Assembly: GCF_001724815.1 (NCBI RefSeq)
Contig: NZ_MEDO01000013.1
Span: forward strand, 1 to 63,221
DNA from: Arenimonas sp. SCN 70-307
Lineage (GTDB): Bacteria; Pseudomonadota; Gammaproteobacteria; Xanthomonadales; Xanthomonadaceae
Length of the DNA: 63,221 bases
Direction of reading: 5' to 3'
Of the stretch, positions 50,426 to 59,610 are shown in pieces; positions within the stretch are counted from its first letter, which is position 1; every line of letters starts with the position of its first letter. The notes below the pieces were generated by a model, which made no database searches, was not told where the DNA came from, and saw only the letters and a list, made by a program, of their open reading frames with translations. The position numbers were made by a program, and so were the translations under genes.

Positions 50426-52161
50426 GGGGTGTCTCCGTGGGCGCTGTGGTCGGGTGGGGTGTCGTCCTCGGTTTCCTTCTCATCGTCGGTCGGCGATGCG
50501 GGGGACGCCGGCGGCGCACCGTGTTGGGAGTGATCCACCGGTGTCGGCGTCGCCGCGGGCGGTGTTGCGGGCATGTCCATGCCGCCGTGGTCCATGCCGT
50601 CCATCGCGTCGGCGGGGGCCGCCGGCGCATCCGGCGTCGCTGGCATGTCCATACCGCTGTGGTCCATACCCTCCATCGCACCGGCAGGCGCAGCGGGCAT
50701 CGACGACATGTCGTGGCCGCTATGGTCCATGCCCGGCATCGCCTCCTCGGCGGACGGCGTCAGGATGTCCTGCACGCTGGGGGTGCGCTCCCCGATGGCG
50801 GCATCGCTAGGCAGGCGCTGGCCCACGGCCCGCATCAACTCCACACGCGCCAACCAGTAATCGCGCACGGCCTCGAGGTAGCTCTCGTAGGCGTTGTATT
50901 CCTGCACCTTGGCCTGGATCAGCTCGAACACGCCGATGAGCATGAAGTTCTGCTCCTGCTGGCTGCGCTCGACCACCTTTTCGCGCTGCGGAATCAGGGC
51001 GTCGCGGTGGATCGCCACCACTTGGCTCAGTTCGCGAACCTGTTCGGCTCCCAGGCGCACCGCGTTGTCGACGCCGAGCTCTGCCGTGGCCACCCGGGCA
51101 CGGGCCCGGGCCAGCAGGGCTTCGGCCCGCGCCAGCTTGGCTTGGCCCTGGTTGAAAATGGGGAGTTCCAGGTCCAGCGTCGGGCCGCGAAGGCGCGAGC
51201 CGTCGGCATCGCGTTCGCGCTCGTAGCCGATCTCGCTGCCGCCCAGCCAGCGCAGCTTGCGCGTAACGCCCAGCGCATCGACCAGGATATCGGCCTGCTG
51301 GCGGGCCGCGAGCAATTCCAGGCTGGACGTGCGCGCCAGTTCCGCCAACTGCTGGGGGTCGTCTTCGGCGCTCACCGGCATGGGCAAGCGATCGCTGGTC
51401 GCCCAGGCCGCATCTTCGCCGCTGAGGCCCAGCAGGGTGTTGAGGGCGAGACGGGCCCGGCCGGCATCGGCACGGGCCCGGGCAGCGATGATGCGCGCCT
51501 CGCTGGCGGCGGCCTGTTCCTGCTTGAGCTGCAGCTCGCTGATATTGCCAGCATCAAAGAAGCGTTGCGCCAGCTCGGCCGCGGCATCGGCGCCGCCGGC
51601 CACCGCGGTGCGCATATCCGCGACTTGCTGGGCACCCACATAGGTGTACCAGGCGGCTTCCACGTCGGCCGCCACGTTCAGGACCGCGCCGGCGATCTCG
51701 AGCTTGGCGCGCTCGTACTCGGCGCGGGCCAGGCGGGTGCGCACCGGCAACACCAGCAGGTCGGCCAGCGGTAGGGTCAGCCCCGCCAGGCGGTTGTAGC
51801 CGCTGCCCGGGTCCAGATAGGACCGGGAGAGCGAGAGGGTGGGGTTGGCCACCTGCACGGCCTCGAGCACGTCGGCCCGGGCCAGGCCCAGCCGCGCATA
51901 TTCTTGCTGGAGGCGGGGACTGCGCAGCATGGCAACCCGCACCGCCGCCTCCGCGGTCATCGGCGCACCGAGCCACTGGTCGATGGCCTGGCGTTCTGGG
52001 GGCGGTTGGCCCACCGCGGACCACTCGACCTGCGGGCCACGTCGTTCGGCCAGCAGGGCATTGATGTCGGTGTCACCGGGGCGCGAGGCCAGAGAAGCAC
52101 AGCCGGTCAGGGCCACGCTCAGAGCCACGGTCAGCGCGGCCGGGCGGAAACGTACAGTCAT
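50422..52161 (-). CDS. TolC-family copper efflux outer membrane lipoprotein
   Basis: An intact 579-residue homologue of the frameshifted gene at 26995-28624. A lipobox (ALTGCAS) follows the signal; the body has the long helices of TolC-type ducts, with [15 protein letters not shown] and [19 protein letters not shown] conserved. From about residue 480 the tail is rich in Met, His and Asp ([26 protein letters not shown]), likely copper-binding. The ATG at 52161 has GGAGG upstream. Confidence 0.88.
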   Translation of the reverse strand: MTVRFRPAALTVALSVALTGCASLASRPGDTDINALLAERRGPQVEWSAVGQPPPERQAIDQWLGAPMTAEAAVRVAMLRSPRLQQEYARLGLARADVLEAVQVANPTLSLSRSYLDPGSGYNRLAGLTLPLADLLVLPVRTRLARAEYERAKLEIAGAVLNVAADVEAAWYTYVGAQQVADMRTAVAGGADAAAELAQRFFDAGNISELQLKQEQAAASEARIIAARARADAGRARLALNTLLGLSGEDAAWATSDRLPMPVSAEDDPQQLAELARTSSLELLAARQQADILVDALGVTRKLRWLGGSEIGYERERDADGSRLRGPTLDLELPIFNQGQAKLARAEALLARARARVATAELGVDNAVRLGAEQVRELSQVVAIHRDALIPQREKVVERSQQEQNFMLIGVFELIQAKVQEYNAYESYLEAVRDYWLARVELMRAVGQRLPSDAAIGERTPSVQDILTPSAEEAMPGMDHSGHDMSSMPAAPAGAMEGMDHSGMDMPATPDAPAAPADAMDGMDHGGMDMPATPPAATPTPVDHSQHGAPPASPASPTDDEKETEDDTPPDHSAHGDTP

Positions 52162-52259
52162 GGGAAACCCTCCAAGGCACCCGCGGCGACAGGCCACGGG
52201 CAACACGACCCGGATGCCGGGTCGAGCGAATGGGGCGGATCAAGATCCGCCGGGAGGGC

Positions 52260-52658
52260 TTAGGCGATCGGAGGTCGGATGGCCGGCGCCGAGGGCGCGG
52301 CCGGGACCGACGCCAGGCGGCCCAATTGGGCCACCCAGCGATAGGGGGAAACCGCCCACGGGGCGTCGGTGATCACGACGACCGGCGCATGATGCAGGCA
52401 GCTGCAGGTCCAGGTCCCGCCGTCACAACAATCCAGCGGCGAGTCAGGGCTGGGCACGACGGGCGTCACGGCGGCCTCGTCATGGCACGACGCCATGTCG
52501 CCGTCGGCCATCGAATGCCCCGCCGCCGCCATGTCCTGGTCCACCTCCGCGCTCTGGTGCGCGGCATGATCGACCGCGGACGCGACCGACGGCAGCCCGG
52601 CGTTGGCGATCAACGCCAAAGCGAGCAGCAGGTGGCCGACGGTGCGCAGCAGGGACAT
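52260..52658 (-). CDS. CopL-family protein (second copy)
   Basis: A 132-residue secreted protein with the CopL start MSLLRTVGHLLLALALIANA, a His/Met-rich linker, a Cys cluster (LDCCDGGTWTCSCLHH) and the conserved RPPI tail. It heads the island copper module copL-tolC-MCO-cytochrome, in the same order as the resident module. Confidence 0.78.
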   Translation of the reverse strand: MSLLRTVGHLLLALALIANAGLPSVASAVDHAAHQSAEVDQDMAAAGHSMADGDMASCHDEAAVTPVVPSPDSPLDCCDGGTWTCSCLHHAPVVVITDAPWAVSPYRWVAQLGRLASVPAAPSAPAIRPPIA

Positions 52659-52696
52659 GGCCGGAGTCTACACCCAGAAAAAAGCGATGGGATACA

Positions 52697-52729
52697 CCCC
52701 AGAACTGGGGAAGATGCGGTCTAGACCGC
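52697..52729. promoter_or_regulatory. Two adjacent palindromes upstream of the island copL
   Basis: CCCCAGAACTGGGG (52697-52710) has 6-bp inverted arms, and GCGGTCTAGACCGC (52716-52729) is a perfect 14-bp palindrome. They lie about 40-70 bases before the copL ATG, where an operator would sit. No MerR-type 19-base promoter like those of the resident copper genes is seen here. Confidence 0.45.
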
Positions 52730-52843
52730 CATTGGAGCCAAAAAGTTCCCCGGGCGGAGCGGTTCGCCGATGTTCCCCGGCCCGCGTGGGGCCGAAGGAA
52801 CGGGTTACCCGGCTTGGGAAGTTTTACCGCGCAGGGACGTCGT

Positions 52844-53182
52844 TCAGGGCGACGCCGCCATCGCCTCGCAGGCTTGTGCGCACTCCCGGCAGGCGCGCAC
52901 GCACGCCTCCATGCCGTCCAGACCGTCGCAGCTGGCAGCACAATCGCGGCAGATCTGCGCGCACACACGGCAGAACTCGGCGTGATACGGCGAGTGGTTG
53001 ATCATCAGTGCGGCAGCGGCCCGACACGCCTCGGCGCAGTCGATCATCAGGCGGAAATGGTCCGGCGCCACGTGCTCACCACCTTTCTCCAAGCAGGTGG
53101 TCAGGGCGGTGTGCTGGCAGTGCTGATAGCAGTCCAGGCAGCTGCGGATACAGGCCTGCATTTCGGAGGATACGTGTTGCAT
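52844..53182 (-). CDS. Four-helix bundle copper storage protein (Csp-like)
   Basis: A 112-residue cysteine-rich protein with 16 Cys residues spaced as in helical C-x-x-C and C-x-x-x-C pairs (ACIRSCLDCYQHC, EFCRVCAQICRDCAASC, ACVRACRECAQAC). This is the Csp/DUF326 layout that lines a four-helix bundle with thiols to store many Cu(I) ions. No signal peptide, so it is of the cytosolic Csp3-like type. Confidence 0.9.
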   Translation of the reverse strand: MQHVSSEMQACIRSCLDCYQHCQHTALTTCLEKGGEHVAPDHFRLMIDCAEACRAAAALMINHSPYHAEFCRVCAQICRDCAASCDGLDGMEACVRACRECAQACEAMAASP

Positions 53183-53526
53183 GGGGGGGGCTCCTTAACG
53201 ATGGGTCAGGGGGACGGGTCCTGGATCAGACGACCCGTATTGCAGATCAAGCAAGTTCAGTGCCAAGCCCGGCCCCTTGCGAGAAGGCACTGTATTGGCA
53301 TTCTGTGGGGTCACGCCGTGCAGATTGCCCACCCCGCGCCGCGATGACCGCGCAAGTTGCCCGCTCCATCGGCCCTACACACAGTTCGCATTTCAGGCGA
53401 GAGCGTGTCGGCGAGGAAAACGCCGCCCACGCCTGCATCGAAGGGGGATATCGCAAAGCAGGGCGCGGCACGGGACAGGAAAATCACCAACCGAGGGCGC
53501 ACCTGTTGCCAACCGAGGGCGGCCCT
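53183..53526. other. Gene-free region upstream of csp
   Basis: 344 bases with no convincing gene; it should hold the promoter of the Csp gene. It contains a 13-base direct repeat CCAACCGAGGGCG at 53487-53499 and 53509-53521 (22-base period). A GGGACAGGA copy lies at about 53472 and again at about 53530 inside the end of the next gene. Confidence 0.45.
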
Positions 53527-55527
53527 TCATGGGACAGGATCACGGTAGGCAAGCAGACGCAACGCATTCGCTACTACGAGGAGAGTCGACCCTTCGTGGA
53601 AGAGGACAGCGACGCCCATCTTCATGCCCAAAATGGTCGCCGGAATCAGGATAGCCACCATGCCGAGGCTGGCCCACAAGTTCTGACGGATGATGCGCCG
53701 GGTTTGCCGGCTCAGCCCGACAACAAATGGCAAGTGCTCCAGTTTGTCGCCCATCAGCGCGACGTCCGCCGTCTCCAGCGCGACGTCGGAGCCCGCGGCA
53801 CCCATCGCGATGCCGACCGACGCGCTGGCCAGGGCGGGGGCATCGTTGACCCCATCCCCCACCATGGCGACCTCGCCTTCGGCGCGCAGCGCCTGGATCG
53901 CCTTGACCTTGTCCTCGGGCATGAGGTCGCCATAGGCCCGGTCGATGCCCACGCTGGCGGCGATCGCATCGGCGACGCGTTGGTTGTCGCCGGAGAGCAT
54001 CACCAGTCGGGTCATGCCGAGCTCACGCAGTCGGGCCATCACCGCCTTGGCAGCTTCTCGCGGCGTGTCCATCAAGCCGACCGCGCCCAGATACCGGTTT
54101 CCCTGTCGTACGACGAACACCGTCCGGCCTTGATGCTCCATGTCCAGCACCCGGGTTTTGAGGACGGCGGGTACCGCTGCACCGCCGACTTCATCGAACA
54201 GGCTCTTCTTGCCCAGATGTACGGTCTCGCCGGCGACGATCGCCTTCAGGCCGCGGCCGGTGAGACTTTCGAGATCGGTCGCCACCGGGACCGGATGCGC
54301 GCCTAGTCGAACCAGGCCATCGCGCACCACGGCGGCGGCCAAGGGATGGTCACTCAGGCGCTCCACGGCAATTGCGACGCTCAACAGTTCTTGCGTCGTT
54401 ACGCCATCCGCCGGGACAACGCCCGTCACCTGTGGCCGGCCTTCGGTCAACGTGCCGGTCTTGTCGAACGCCAGGGCGTGCAGGACGCCCAGCCGCTCCA
54501 GCGGTCCGCCGCCCTTGATCAGCACGCCGCCCCGCGCCGCCCGCGCCACGCCGCTGAGCACGGCGCTGGGCGTGGAAATGGCCAAGGCACAGGGACTGGC
54601 CGCGACCAGCACCGCCATCGCGCGATACAAGGTCGCGCTGAACGGCTCGTCTACCACCAATCCAGCAAACAGGAGCAGTCCCACCAGCACCAGCACCGCC
54701 GGAACGAAGACCTTCTGGAACCGATCCGTGAACAGCTGCGTGGGTGATTTCTGGTTTTCCGCCGAGCGCACCAGCTCGACGACTCGGGCCAGCGTGCTCT
54801 GGCTGGCAAGACGGGTCACTTCGATCTCGAGGACCTTGCCTTGATTGATCGTGCCGGCGAAGACGCGATGCTCGGGGCCGACCGCGTCAGGGTGTTGCCT
54901 GGCCTTGGCCACGTCCGCGACTGGCCGCTTATCTGCCGGCACGCTCTCACCCGTGATGGCGGCCTGATCGATGCTGCTCTCGCCGAGGACGACGAACCCG
55001 TCCGCCGCTACCCGCTCATCGGGTTTGACCACCACGACGTCGCCAATGACCAGGCTGTCCACGGCCACTGGGACGAGTTTCTCGCCGCGGCGCACCAGCG
55101 CCGTTTCCGGCCGCAGTTCCGCCAGGGCCTCGATCGCGCGACGGGCCCGGCCCATCGCGTAGTTCTCAAGCGCGTGCCCCAAGCTAAAGAGGAACAGCAG
55201 CAGCGCCCCCTCGGCCCATTGGCCCAGCACCGCCGCGCCGGCGGCTGCGACGATCATCAGGGAATCGATCTTCAGCTCACGGTGCTGCAAATTGTCGATC
55301 GCTTCACGGACCGTGAAGAATCCGCCGGCCGCATACGCCAGCAAGAAAAGGATGAATGGGCCCGTGGCGCCGTCGCCCTGTGTTCGACCCCAGGCCCAGC
55401 CGGCCAGTAGGAAGGCGCCGGAGGCCAGGGAGAACATGATTTCGGCGCGGCCGGCCCAGGGCCCTCCGCCGCCATGGTCGTGGATGTGTCCAGCTCTTGC
55501 GGCTGGGGGTGGCGTCGTATCGCTCAT
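53527..55527 (-). CDS. P1B-4-type heavy-metal ATPase
   Basis: A 666-residue exporter with a short N-terminus holding HIHDHGGGG instead of an HMA domain. The transport motif is SPC (311-313), with DKTGT (355-359), GDGVNDAP, and HEGST in the last helix. SPC plus HEG(G/S)T defines the P1B-4 group, which moves Co2+, Zn2+, Cd2+ or Fe2+ rather than Cu+. Exact ion unknown. The ATG at 55527 has GAGGAA upstream. Confidence 0.9.
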   Translation of the reverse strand: MSDTTPPPAARAGHIHDHGGGGPWAGRAEIMFSLASGAFLLAGWAWGRTQGDGATGPFILFLLAYAAGGFFTVREAIDNLQHRELKIDSLMIVAAAGAAVLGQWAEGALLLFLFSLGHALENYAMGRARRAIEALAELRPETALVRRGEKLVPVAVDSLVIGDVVVVKPDERVAADGFVVLGESSIDQAAITGESVPADKRPVADVAKARQHPDAVGPEHRVFAGTINQGKVLEIEVTRLASQSTLARVVELVRSAENQKSPTQLFTDRFQKVFVPAVLVLVGLLLFAGLVVDEPFSATLYRAMAVLVAASPCALAISTPSAVLSGVARAARGGVLIKGGGPLERLGVLHALAFDKTGTLTEGRPQVTGVVPADGVTTQELLSVAIAVERLSDHPLAAAVVRDGLVRLGAHPVPVATDLESLTGRGLKAIVAGETVHLGKKSLFDEVGGAAVPAVLKTRVLDMEHQGRTVFVVRQGNRYLGAVGLMDTPREAAKAVMARLRELGMTRLVMLSGDNQRVADAIAASVGIDRAYGDLMPEDKVKAIQALRAEGEVAMVGDGVNDAPALASASVGIAMGAAGSDVALETADVALMGDKLEHLPFVVGLSRQTRRIIRQNLWASLGMVAILIPATILGMKMGVAVLFHEGSTLLVVANALRLLAYRDPVP

Positions 55528-55603
55528 GCGGCATTCCTCAATGGGGAGCCTGCCGGCGCGCCCCGATGGAGCGCGCCGGCCCGGTTGCCTTCGGTATGCT
55601 CTT

Positions 55604-55933
55604 CTAGCCCGGCACATCCGCCCGGTCGATCAGCAGCACATCGTCGATGGGACTGGTGAAGATCCACCCGGCGTTGAGCTGCCCGGTGCGACCGTGCTGC
55701 CGGATCAACGCAATGATGGCGTCGACTCGCTCGTCCTCGCAGAACACATCGAGCTGGATCTCCTGGGTGACCCGTTCTCCCAACTCCACGGAATAATCCT
55801 GTTCGCGGGCGCTGGAGGCCCGCAGCAGGCCGCGGGCCTGGACCACGCTCAGCCGTCGCTCACCGGCGGCCTCCAAGGCATGCACGATGTCGCTCATCCG
55901 ATGGGCGTGCAGCAGGGCGGTGATGCGCTTCAT
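55604..55933 (-). CDS. PII-like signalling protein linked to RND efflux
   Basis: A 109-residue protein with the ferredoxin-like fold pattern of PII proteins: KRITALLHAHRMSDIVHALE at the start, a variable T-loop region, then QLDVFCEDERVDAIIALIRQ and GWIFTSPIDDVLLIDR. It overlaps the czcA/cusA stop codon by ATGA, so it is made together with the pump and may regulate it. The usual uridylylation tyrosine context is not obvious. Confidence 0.75.
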   Translation of the reverse strand: MKRITALLHAHRMSDIVHALEAAGERRLSVVQARGLLRASSAREQDYSVELGERVTQEIQLDVFCEDERVDAIIALIRQHGRTGQLNAGWIFTSPIDDVLLIDRADVPG

Positions 55934-58900
55934 GGGGTTACCTCCGGGTTCTTGCGTTCGGCGCGGGTTTCCAGCCACTCGTAGAGCACGGGCAGCAGGA
56001 ACAGGGTCAGCAGGGTGGCGCTGAGCAGGCCGCCCACCACCACGGTGGCCAGCGGGCGCTGGGTCTCGGCACCCACGCCGCTGGAGATCAGCATGGGGAC
56101 CAGGCCAAGGATCGCCACGCTGGCGGTCATCAGCACCGGGCGCAGGCGCAGGGCGGTGCCTTGCAGGACCGCCTCACGCACCGAGATCCCCCGTTCGCGC
56201 TGCTCGTTGAGGAAGCTCACGAGCACGATGCCATTGAGCATGGCCACGCCGAACACCGCGATAAACCCGATGGCCGAGGGCACCGACAGGTACTGGCCGG
56301 TCAGGAACAGGGCCAGCAGGCCGCCAATGGTCGCGAACGGCACGTTGGCCAGGATCAGGGCCGCGAATTTGATCGAGTTGAACGCGGTGTAGAGCAGCAC
56401 GAAGATGAAGAAGATCGTGATCGGCACGATCAGGCTCAGCATGGCCAACGCCCGCTGCTGGTTCTCGAACGCGCCGCCCCACTCGATCCAATAGCCCGGC
56501 GGCAGGTCCACCTGCGCCTTGATCGCCGCGGTGGCGTCAGCCACGAAGCCGTCGACGTCCCGACCCCGTACGTCCATCTGGATCACAGCGTAGCGTTGAA
56601 GCTGCTCACGTCGGACGAACGAATAGCCCTCGGCCACGGACACGGTGGCCACCTCGGACAGGGGGACCAGCGCGCCCGAAGCGGCTTTGAGCGGGATCCG
56701 TCGCAGCGCTTCGACCGAACTGCGCGTGCTGTCATCGAGCCGCACGGAGATGTCGAACCGCCGCACGCCGTCCAGCAGGACGCTGACCGGCTCGCCGCCC
56801 AGACCATTGCGCACGATGGTCAGCACCTCCTCGGCGTTCATGCCGTGCCGAGCCAGTTCCGCTCGGTCGACTTCGATGCGGATTTGCGGCTTGCCGACGT
56901 TAGCCTCGAGCGCGAGGTCTGCGACGCCATCGATACCCGCCAGCACCGTCTTGAGCTGTCCGCTGAGTCGATCTAGCTCAGCCAGGTCTTCTCCGTAGAG
57001 CTTGAGTGCCAGAGTGGCACGCACACCCGAGATCAACTCCTCCACGCGCATCTGGATCGGCTGGGTGTAGCCGGGCACCACATTGGGCACGACTTCCTCC
57101 AGCGTCTCCTGCATGGCCTCCTCAAGCTGCTTGATCGAGCGCCCGGTGGTCCAGTCCTCTTCGGGCGTCAGTGCGGTGTAGATCTCCATGTAGTTGACGT
57201 CGGCGGTCTCGCCTTTTTCCGCGCGACCGATCATGGCCAGTGTCGTTTCGACCTCGGGGAACTTCTTGAAGGCCTCGGCGATGACGTTGCTGGTGCGAAT
57301 CGACTCATCCAGGGACGTCGAGGGAATGCCCGTCACCCGCCACATGATCGAGCCTTCCTGCAGCTGGGGCATGAACTCCTTGCCCAGGAACGGGAACAGC
57401 CCCAGGGCCAGCACGAGCGCCACCGAGGCCGTGATCACCACGGCGCGCTTGGCGGATAGGGCGCGCTCGAGCAGCGGGCGGTAGCGCCGCTTGAGAAAGG
57501 CGACCAGGCGCGTGTCCTTCTCTTCCTTGGGCTTGAGGATCATCGCCGCCAGCACTGGGATCAGCGTCAGGCTGAGCAACATCGAGCCGGCCATCGCGAA
57601 CGCGATGGTGAAGGCCATGGGCTTGAACAGCTTGCCCTCAAGGCCCTCGAGGTTGAACAGCGGCAGGAACACCACGATAATGATCAGGATGGCGAATGAG
57701 ATGGGGTTGGCCACTTCCTTGGCCGCCGCCAGCACTGCCGAGGTCCGATCTACCTTCTCGCCGTGAGCGTGGCGCTCGGCCATGATGCGATAGGCGTTCT
57801 CCACCATTACGACGGCGCCGTCCACCATCATGCCGATGCCAATCGCCAGGCCGGCCAGGGACATGAGGTTGGCCGATAGCCCGAACTGGCCCATGCCGAT
57901 AAAGGCCATCAGCATCGCCAGCGGCAGGGTCACGATCACCACCAGCGCCGAGCGCAACTCGCCCAGGAACAGGAACAACACGATGGCCACGAGGATCGAG
58001 CCTTCGATCAGGGCACGGGTTGCGGTGCCCACTGCCTTGTTGACCAGGTCAGTGCGCTCGTAGATCGGACGCACCACCATGCCCTCGGGCAAAGCGTCCT
58101 GGACGGTCGCGAGCTTGGCCTTGACGGCCTCCACCACGTCCTTGGCGTTCTCGCCGATGCGAGCCAGGGCCATGCCCAGCACGACTTCCTCGCCATCACG
58201 GGTCACCGCGCCAAATCGCGGCGCCGGCGACTCGATGATCCGGGCGACGTCGCGCAGGTACACCGGCACGCCGTCCTCGGACTTGAGCACGATCGCGCCG
58301 ATGTCCTCGGTCGAGGACAGCAGGCCCAGGCCGCGCACCAGGTATTGCTCGCGACCCACGTCCATCACGTTGCCGCCGACCTGGCCATTGTTGGCGGGCA
58401 GGGCCGCAATCACATCGCCGAAGCCCAAGCCCCGGGCATAGAGCCGCTGCGGATCGATCCGGACCTGGTACTCGCGCTCGCCGCCGCCCCAGGAACTGAC
58501 GTCGTCCACGCCCGGCGCCGTACGCAGGATCAGGCGGACCGTCCACTCCTGCCAAGTGCGCAGGTCCATGTCGGTGACCTGGTCCTTGCTCACCCCGGGG
58601 GCGCGCTCGACGGTGTACCAGAACACTTGGCCCAAGCCCGAGCTGTTCGGGCCCATGCTGGGCTTTCCGTAACCCTCCGGCAGGCGGTCGCCGATCTCCT
58701 GCAATCGCTCATTGACCAGCTGGCGAGCGAAGTAGATCTCCATGTCGTCCTCGAAGTAGACCGACACGTAGGACAGACCAAACAGGCTCACCGAACGGAT
58801 TTCCTGCACCTTGGGCAGACCCGCCAACGCCGACTCCACGGGCGTGGTGAGCAGCAACTCGACGTCCTCGGCCGCCAGGCCCGGCGATTCGGTGTAGATG

Positions 58901-59043
58901 TTCACCTGGGCCGGGGTCACGTCCGGGAACGCGTCGATGGGCACATCGCGCACGGCACGCAGGCCCAGGAAGGCCACGACGGCAAAGATGATCAGAACCA
59001 GGAACTTGTAGCGCAGGGAGAGCTCCACCAGGCGGTTCAGCAT
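55930..59043 (-). CDS. CzcA/CusA-family heavy-metal RND efflux pump
   Basis: A 1037-residue inner-membrane proton-driven pump of the HME-RND family with 12 transmembrane helices and two large periplasmic loops. Signatures are DVPIDAFPDVTPAQVNIYT at the N-terminus, IGIGMMVDGAVVMVENAYR in TM4 and PSAIGFIAVFGVAMLNGIVL near the C-terminus. Whether it exports Cu/Ag or Zn/Co/Cd cannot be settled from this. Its adaptor partner upstream is truncated; no RND-type outer membrane gene is adjacent, though the TolC homologue at 50422-52161 is in the island. Confidence 0.95.
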   Translation of the reverse strand: MLNRLVELSLRYKFLVLIIFAVVAFLGLRAVRDVPIDAFPDVTPAQVNIYTESPGLAAEDVELLLTTPVESALAGLPKVQEIRSVSLFGLSYVSVYFEDDMEIYFARQLVNERLQEIGDRLPEGYGKPSMGPNSSGLGQVFWYTVERAPGVSKDQVTDMDLRTWQEWTVRLILRTAPGVDDVSSWGGGEREYQVRIDPQRLYARGLGFGDVIAALPANNGQVGGNVMDVGREQYLVRGLGLLSSTEDIGAIVLKSEDGVPVYLRDVARIIESPAPRFGAVTRDGEEVVLGMALARIGENAKDVVEAVKAKLATVQDALPEGMVVRPIYERTDLVNKAVGTATRALIEGSILVAIVLFLFLGELRSALVVIVTLPLAMLMAFIGMGQFGLSANLMSLAGLAIGIGMMVDGAVVMVENAYRIMAERHAHGEKVDRTSAVLAAAKEVANPISFAILIIIVVFLPLFNLEGLEGKLFKPMAFTIAFAMAGSMLLSLTLIPVLAAMILKPKEEKDTRLVAFLKRRYRPLLERALSAKRAVVITASVALVLALGLFPFLGKEFMPQLQEGSIMWRVTGIPSTSLDESIRTSNVIAEAFKKFPEVETTLAMIGRAEKGETADVNYMEIYTALTPEEDWTTGRSIKQLEEAMQETLEEVVPNVVPGYTQPIQMRVEELISGVRATLALKLYGEDLAELDRLSGQLKTVLAGIDGVADLALEANVGKPQIRIEVDRAELARHGMNAEEVLTIVRNGLGGEPVSVLLDGVRRFDISVRLDDSTRSSVEALRRIPLKAASGALVPLSEVATVSVAEGYSFVRREQLQRYAVIQMDVRGRDVDGFVADATAAIKAQVDLPPGYWIEWGGAFENQQRALAMLSLIVPITIFFIFVLLYTAFNSIKFAALILANVPFATIGGLLALFLTGQYLSVPSAIGFIAVFGVAMLNGIVLVSFLNEQRERGISVREAVLQGTALRLRPVLMTASVAILGLVPMLISSGVGAETQRPLATVVVGGLLSATLLTLFLLPVLYEWLETRAERKNPEVTP

Positions 59044-59073
59044 GGCGCACCTCCGCCGTCTACGACGCGGGCG

Positions 59074-59544
59074 TCAATGACCATGACCTTCTCCCAGTTG
59101 CGCCTTGAGCATCTGCGCCTTGAGCACATACGCGCCCTCCACGACTACCCGATCGCCCACGGACAAGCCATCGGCGATGACGGTGTGGTCGCCGATGACC
59201 GGACCGGGTCGGACCGCCACTGGCGCCAAAGCGCCGTCGGTCTCCTTGAAGACCACCTTCTCGCCCTCCAACTGCACCAGCGCGGGGGTCGGCACCGCCA
59301 GTTGCGGGTCGCTGCCACCGCCGGCGTCGAGGTAGACCTCGACGTAGTCCCCGCCGTGCAGGCGATCGCCCTCATTCGCAACCTCAATCCGAACCAGCGC
59401 GGTGCGGGTGTTCTCGGAGGTGCGGTGGGCGCGCTGCACCACTTTGCCAGGCAGTCGCACCTGGCCCAGCACCACCTGCGCGGTGCTGTCGATGGCGATA
59501 CGCCGGGCCTGCTCGGCCGGCAGCGTGGCATCGACCCACACGAC
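59074..59544 (-). pseudogene. RND periplasmic adaptor, N-terminally truncated
   Basis: Only the C-terminal 155 or so residues of a CusB/CzcB-type adaptor remain: the beta-barrel (VVLGQVRLPGKVVQR, TSENTRTALVRIEV) and membrane-proximal domains (AVPTPALVQLEGEKVVF), ending in a His-rich GEGHGH. The signal peptide, lipoyl and helical hairpin parts are missing. The break coincides with the GGGG terminus of a probable Tn3-type inverted repeat at 59545. The protein is not expected to work. Confidence 0.85.
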
Positions 59545-59577
59545 GGGGTTCAGCCGAGATACGCGTAAAAATGCCCC
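59545..59577 (+). repeat. Probable Tn3-family terminal inverted repeat
   Basis: The sequence begins GGGGTTCAGCCGAGATACGC and continues into an A-rich stretch ending GCCCC. A GGGG terminus followed by a GAGATA-containing segment is typical of some Tn3-family ends, and it sits exactly where the adaptor gene is cut. The partner repeat would lie beyond the right edge, so it cannot be confirmed here. Confidence 0.5.
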
Positions 59578-59610
59578 ACAGAACTCAAATAATTCTTTCG
59601 GTGCAATGAC

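Noticed and set aside
53247-53471. Open frame in the gap before csp
   Set aside because: No ribosome site, poor composition and no recognisable family.
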